Source of the DNA: an uncultured Prevotellaceae bacterium
GTDB taxonomy: Bacteria > Bacteroidota > Bacteroidia > Bacteroidales > Bacteroidaceae
DNA: 41,917 nucleotides
Direction: 5' to 3'
Assembly (NCBI GenBank): GCA_946540735.1
Contig: CAMNIN010000033.1
Coordinates: 1-41,917 of the forward strand
A model generated the notes under the pieces. It was not told the DNA's origin and did not search any database. It saw nothing but the letters and a program-made list of their open reading frames with translations. Below are positions 39,361 to 41,917 of the stretch, piece by piece (within the stretch, counting starts at the first letter, position 1; every line of letters begins with the position of its first letter). The position numbers were made by a program, and so were the translations under genes.

Positions 39361-40839
39361 CTATTTGTGATAGTCGTCCCTGCGAAGGGTGCGGGCGAAG
39401 AAGTCGATATTCTGCTGCATGAGTTGTCTTCCATGCTCTACCGAGACAGTGGACTTCAGACAGGCATCAGACAACATGTTGTTGGCTATCAGGTACTGGA
39501 GCATTTCTCCTGGAACGGCATTTTGGACCACAAGTAGCAGGGCGTGCTCTGCTGCCAGCTGTTTGTCGTAATAGGGATTATGCGGGTCGCAGATACACTC
39601 GGCTGCCCCTGGTGCCATAGCGAAGATATGCCTGGTGGGTGAAAGGAAAAGCACCACGTTTTTATCTTTTTTATCCCATTCTTTGGGCAAGTTGCCCTTA
39701 AACGGCTGTCCCGTGACTTGATTCAGAAATGACATAGCTTCCTTGACATCCTTGAAGTAGAACAGCGGACTGTCACCATTCTTTTTCACAATATCCGCAT
39801 AGTTTTCCAAACCATCGTCATGCAAGTTCCGGACATTATCACACACCTCATTGAACACCCTTTCCCCATCTCCCCACGAAGCCGGACCGTTCAGATACCA
39901 TTCTCCACGGTAATTGGCAAACATAGCCATTGTGAAGTCGTGTTTACTGACAATGCTGTCATCTTTCTGTGCCATATTATCGTAGGTCAGTTTCAGTTGC
40001 TCGCCATCGATGCTGCACAGAGTGAACTCCTTGTTATCATACTGTTCAACGAGGTAAGGCTCGTAATCACGCCACTTGATTGACTCCACACCTTCGGCCT
40101 CATCCGTTTTCCCTACAGCTCGCAAGACCATGCCCAACCACTCTTCTGGCAACAGAGCCAGAGGCCCGATGCGGTATTGCCAGGCCATGGCGCACTCCGC
40201 CTCATAGTAGGCTAAGTCGGGCTGATCGATCAGTTCCATTGCCGTGTCAATCTGGTATTTCATGTATCCCTCCACATGGCGGCCACTGGTCAGATAACAT
40301 GAGAATACGAAAAATTTTAGCGCGTCTCGCATGTGATAGAAGTCACTCACAAAACGGCATTCGCGGAAGTAGTTGGCCAAAGCCTCATTGATAGGCGCTC
40401 GTTCAAATTCGCCATCGATGACATCATATAATTGTTCGGCCAACAGGCTCAGGCCAATGTTCTCAGGATTGACCACCGACTCGTACTTGAATGTCATGAT
40501 GGCATCCCACACCACCAGCTTCACGTCCTCCAAATAGGGTTCGTCGGGCAGATAGTCGTCAGTGGTTTCGTAGAAAGGCAAACGTCGGCCATACATCTCT
40601 TGATTCTTGGCGATGAATGAGCGCCAAATGCCGCTGTCGCAAATCACATCCTCAAAATAGAGCGTCACACATAGGGCTATGCGCTGTCGCATCTCCTGAG
40701 TCAGTTGGGGACTCATTAGAGTCTGCCCTGTGATGGCAAGCAGCCTGTTGGCCAGACGCATATAGTAGAATTCTGAAGGGTCGTTCACCCCTTTCGGGTG
40801 GTGTGCCTTGATGTCCTGTATCGTTATCTTTAATGGCAT
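39361..40839 (-). CDS. Uncharacterised protein, DUF3843-like
   Basis: The 492-residue cytosolic protein has no signal peptide or membrane helix. It opens PLKITIQDIKAHHPKGVNDP, then SEFYYMRLANRLLAI, which I associate with DUF3843. The rest is helical and rich in aromatic and acidic residues, with the segments YETTDDYLPDEPYLEDVKLVVWD, FRECRFVSDFYHMRDALKF and NGPASWGDGERVFNEVCDN in separate parts. No catalytic signature is evident. It is monocistronic, with a TACTTTTG box and a perfect 16-base palindrome upstream and a double hairpin downstream. The family assignment is from memory; function unknown. Confidence 0.72.
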   Translation of the reverse strand: MPLKITIQDIKAHHPKGVNDPSEFYYMRLANRLLAITGQTLMSPQLTQEMRQRIALCVTLYFEDVICDSGIWRSFIAKNQEMYGRRLPFYETTDDYLPDEPYLEDVKLVVWDAIMTFKYESVVNPENIGLSLLAEQLYDVIDGEFERAPINEALANYFRECRFVSDFYHMRDALKFFVFSCYLTSGRHVEGYMKYQIDTAMELIDQPDLAYYEAECAMAWQYRIGPLALLPEEWLGMVLRAVGKTDEAEGVESIKWRDYEPYLVEQYDNKEFTLCSIDGEQLKLTYDNMAQKDDSIVSKHDFTMAMFANYRGEWYLNGPASWGDGERVFNEVCDNVRNLHDDGLENYADIVKKNGDSPLFYFKDVKEAMSFLNQVTGQPFKGNLPKEWDKKDKNVVLFLSPTRHIFAMAPGAAECICDPHNPYYDKQLAAEHALLLVVQNAVPGEMLQYLIANNMLSDACLKSTVSVEHGRQLMQQNIDFFARTLRRDDYHK

Positions 40840-40899
40840 ACTAAAGAGTGTTTATTATGTTTGGTGAGCATAAATATCCGTCATTTTATCTGTGGGATA

Positions 40900-40907
40900 C
40901 AAAAGTA
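40900..40907 (-). promoter_or_regulatory. -7 box of the DUF3843-like gene
   Basis: TACTTTTG on the minus strand is a perfect TAnnTTTG box 61 bases before the ATG at 40839. The region where a -33 TTTG should lie is occupied by the palindrome at 40922-40937. Confidence 0.45.
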
Positions 40908-40921
40908 ATGCTTTTCAGGCA

Positions 40922-40937
40922 ATTTTGCATGCAAAAT
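40922..40937. promoter_or_regulatory. Perfect 16-base palindrome, candidate operator
   Basis: ATTTTGCATGCAAAAT is its own reverse complement. It spans the -33 position relative to the TACTTTTG box of the DUF3843-like gene. A dimeric repressor or activator bound here would control that promoter. Confidence 0.45.
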
Positions 40938-41012
40938 ACCGAAAATCCTGTATTATCCCAACAATCGTCATTCATGCTCTATATCAGCAGGTTTTATTCG
41001 ACTTGTTCGTCA

Positions 41013-41441
41013 TCAGTCTTTGTCGAAGAAGAAAAAACCTCCCATCATCCTCAGCATGTTGAAAGGATTTCTTTCGGCCACTTCCTTCAGCGAGAATTCC
41101 CTGTCGAAGAAGTTGCTGATCTTGAGCAGATCCTTAATGGTACGCGACTTCTGCGCGAGGGTGGATGGCTTTGTACCGAAATAGTCGCTGATCTCATTGG
41201 AGGTGGTGCTCAGCCTTGAAGATTTGCTGAACATGAAATTGATGCTGCAAATGGTATAGACAGCCGCAGCGGCCCATATCTCCAGACGCCCCGACTGCAA
41301 GGGCTTGCTGCGCTTGCGACCCAATTTCTGCACCAGTTTGGTGCACAATTCGGCGCACTCCTCATCCAGATGCTCATTACAAAACGCAACGGCGAGTTGG
41401 ATGATCTTCTCTTCTCTTTCCTTCAACTGTTGCTTTTCCAT
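41013..41441 (-). CDS. Uncharacterised protein, DUF6398-like
   Basis: The 142-residue helical protein has a charged N-terminus (MEKQQLKEREEKIIQLAVAF), then CNEHLDEECAELCTKLVQKL and the central segment LEIWAAAAVYTICSINFMF. A helix-turn-helix-like stretch TTSNEISDYFGTKPSTLAQKS-RTIKDLL (broken here for length) follows, and an aromatic end GGFFFFDKD. The central part recalls a cyclin/TFIIB-like fold and the ISDYFGT segment a winged-helix recognition unit, so nucleic-acid binding is possible. The DUF6398 label is from memory. It is preceded by a 13-base direct repeat and followed by the DUF3843-like gene 173 bases on. Confidence 0.7.
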   Translation of the reverse strand: MEKQQLKEREEKIIQLAVAFCNEHLDEECAELCTKLVQKLGRKRSKPLQSGRLEIWAAAAVYTICSINFMFSKSSRLSTTSNEISDYFGTKPSTLAQKSRTIKDLLKISNFFDREFSLKEVAERNPFNMLRMMGGFFFFDKD

Positions 41442-41448
41442 ATTATTT

Positions 41449-41482
41449 GTTTTCTCCGAACTTTTGCTGGTTTTCTCCGAAC
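41449..41482. repeat. 13-base direct repeat upstream of the DUF6398-like gene
   Basis: GTTTTCTCCGAAC occurs at 41449-41461 and again at 41470-41482, a period of 21 bases (two helical turns). Both copies lie within 41 bases of the ATG. A pair of same-face protein binding sites is one reading; a slippage duplication is another. Confidence 0.55.
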
Positions 41483-41555
41483 CATGAAGATAACATCAAA
41501 TTAAGGCAAGGAGAGTTTTCTATATGTTGTCAATAGCCGTACCGAAAATGCCCTG

Positions 41556-41699
41556 TCACTTCTTCTTCGTGGCAATATATATCTGTTTTGGAGAATTGGG
41601 CACATCCGGCAGCGTCTTTTCAAGATAACCTGTTTCAACAAGTGAGTTGATGAATTTATCCCTATTCTTAGTATGGTTAATCACGCTTAACAGCCACAG
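41556..41699 (-). pseudogene. C-terminal remnant of a Fic or AlbA/ATP-binding-type protein
   Basis: A 47-codon open stretch without an ATG ends NRDKFINSLVETGYLEKTLP, then DVPNSPKQIYIATKKK. This resembles the winged-helix C-terminus of Fic proteins and Schlafen/AlbA-type ATP-binding proteins (the NR-KF...L-E-GYLE-T-PD-P-S-KQ-Y pattern). A TAG precedes it in frame, so the rest of the gene is missing. A short protein from the GTG near 41684 cannot be excluded. Confidence 0.5.
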
Positions 41700-41748
41700 C
41701 TATAATTTGGCCGATGCCAATCATAATTTGAATCATTTTATTTTCCAT
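41677..41748 (-). CDS. Possible 23-residue peptide
   Basis: ATG 41748 to TAA 41677 encodes MENKMIQIMIGIGQIIAVAV, then KRD: a short hydrophobic helix with a basic end. It starts 11 bases after the Panacea-like gene and overlaps the remnant. It may be a membrane peptide or chance coding. Confidence 0.25.
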   Translation of the reverse strand: MENKMIQIMIGIGQIIAVAVKRD

Positions 41749-41759
41749 ATTAATATAGT

Positions 41760-41917
41760 TTAAATTGCCTTTAATGTGAATGCCATATCAAAATTAATCA
41801 TCTGTCCGCTGTCAACATACTTTTGCCATGCATCTTCGTTGTGACTGATGTCTGAGATCTTGGTGGAGTTCTCTGTCTTGAAACGCTGATAGATAGATTC
41901 AAGAATTTCGAGTTCTT
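41760..41917 (-). CDS. Panacea/DUF4065-like protein, C-terminal fragment (runs off window)
   Basis: The last 52 codons of a minus-strand gene enter from the right edge and end at TAA 41760. They read ELEILESIYQRFKTENSTKI, then SDISHNEDAWQKYVDSGQ, then MINFDMAFTLKAI. The S-D-I-S-H-N-E-D-A-W segment and the closing I-x-F-D-M-A resemble the C-terminus of Panacea (SocA/GepA-like, DUF4065) proteins, which are often antitoxins or phage-linked. The start is outside the window and the call rests on a short stretch. Confidence 0.5.
   Translation of the reverse strand, partial: ELEILESIYQRFKTENSTKISDISHNEDAWQKYVDSGQMINFDMAFTLKAI

Larger units (their letters stand above)
41442..41759. other. 318-base accessory spacer
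   Basis: This stretch holds the 13-base direct repeat, the helicase/Fic-type remnant and the 23-codon ORF. A near-consensus TTAATTTG box (41497-41504, minus strand) could drive the DUF6398-like gene. Nothing else is recognisable. Confidence 0.5.

Noticed and set aside
1..41917. CRISPR array, prophage or insertion sequence anywhere in the window
   Set aside because: No regularly spaced repeats, cas genes, transposase or phage structural genes were seen. The only repeats are short palindromes and tandem pairs.

Overview
The window is chromosomal DNA of a Bacteroidota bacterium, most likely a Prevotellaceae member (Prevotella in the broad sense). The evidence is the gene families (DPP7-type S46 peptidase, LuxS, ATP-type PEP carboxykinase, two-subunit 2-oxoacid:ferredoxin oxidoreductase, DUF6242/DUF6089/DUF3843/DUF6398-like proteins), the cell-envelope gene order, and the promoters. 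At least five intergenic regions carry TTTG, 19 bases, then a TAnnTTTG-type box, which is the Bacteroidota housekeeping promoter. Recognisable Shine-Dalgarno sites are scarce. Most of the window is core genome. I see no insertion sequence, prophage, CRISPR array or rRNA.

Layout. 1-2.5 kb: edge of an unknown gene, a tRNA-Leu(CAA) unit with its own promoter and terminator, manC, a HIT hydrolase and greA. 2.6-6.8 kb: xerD diverges from aroQ / O-methyltransferase / lipocalin-like secreted protein / rbfA / LolC-LolE-type permease. 6.8-14.9 kb (minus strand): an envelope-assembly block in transcription order DUF6242 lipoprotein, DUF6089-like barrel, uppS, bamA, three Skp/OmpH chaperones and murI, with a good extra promoter before the second Skp. 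14.9-20.3 kb: a 600-base gap holding a probable 31-residue membrane-protein unit, then pckA and korAB. 20.4-24.7 kb: a TGS-domain nucleoside kinase, a Na/phosphate symporter and a sirtuin. 24.8-29.3 kb: three tandem FKBP prolyl isomerases and a DEAD-box RNA helicase with a TTG start. 29.3-36 kb (minus strand): a flippase, an S46 dipeptidyl peptidase and a GH2 glycosidase. 36-39.2 kb: luxS, then an ECF sigma factor / one-helix membrane protein / small secreted protein / outer-membrane protein module. 39.2-41.9 kb: orphan DUF3843-like and DUF6398-like genes and a worn accessory edge (helicase/Fic-type C-terminal remnant, 23-codon ORF, truncated Panacea-like gene).

How it fits together. BamA, the Skp chaperones, UppS, MurI and the Lol-type permease serve outer-membrane and peptidoglycan assembly. 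ManC and the flippase serve surface polysaccharide synthesis. DPP7 and GH2 supply periplasmic or surface peptide and glycan breakdown. PckA and KorAB are central anaerobic metabolism. The parts least explained by known families are the 31-residue membrane ORF with its own promoter and terminator, the sigma/anti-sigma-like/secreted/OMP module, and the DUF3843/DUF6398 pair with palindromic or repeated DNA in front of each gene. All function statements rest on reading motifs by eye; no database search was possible.
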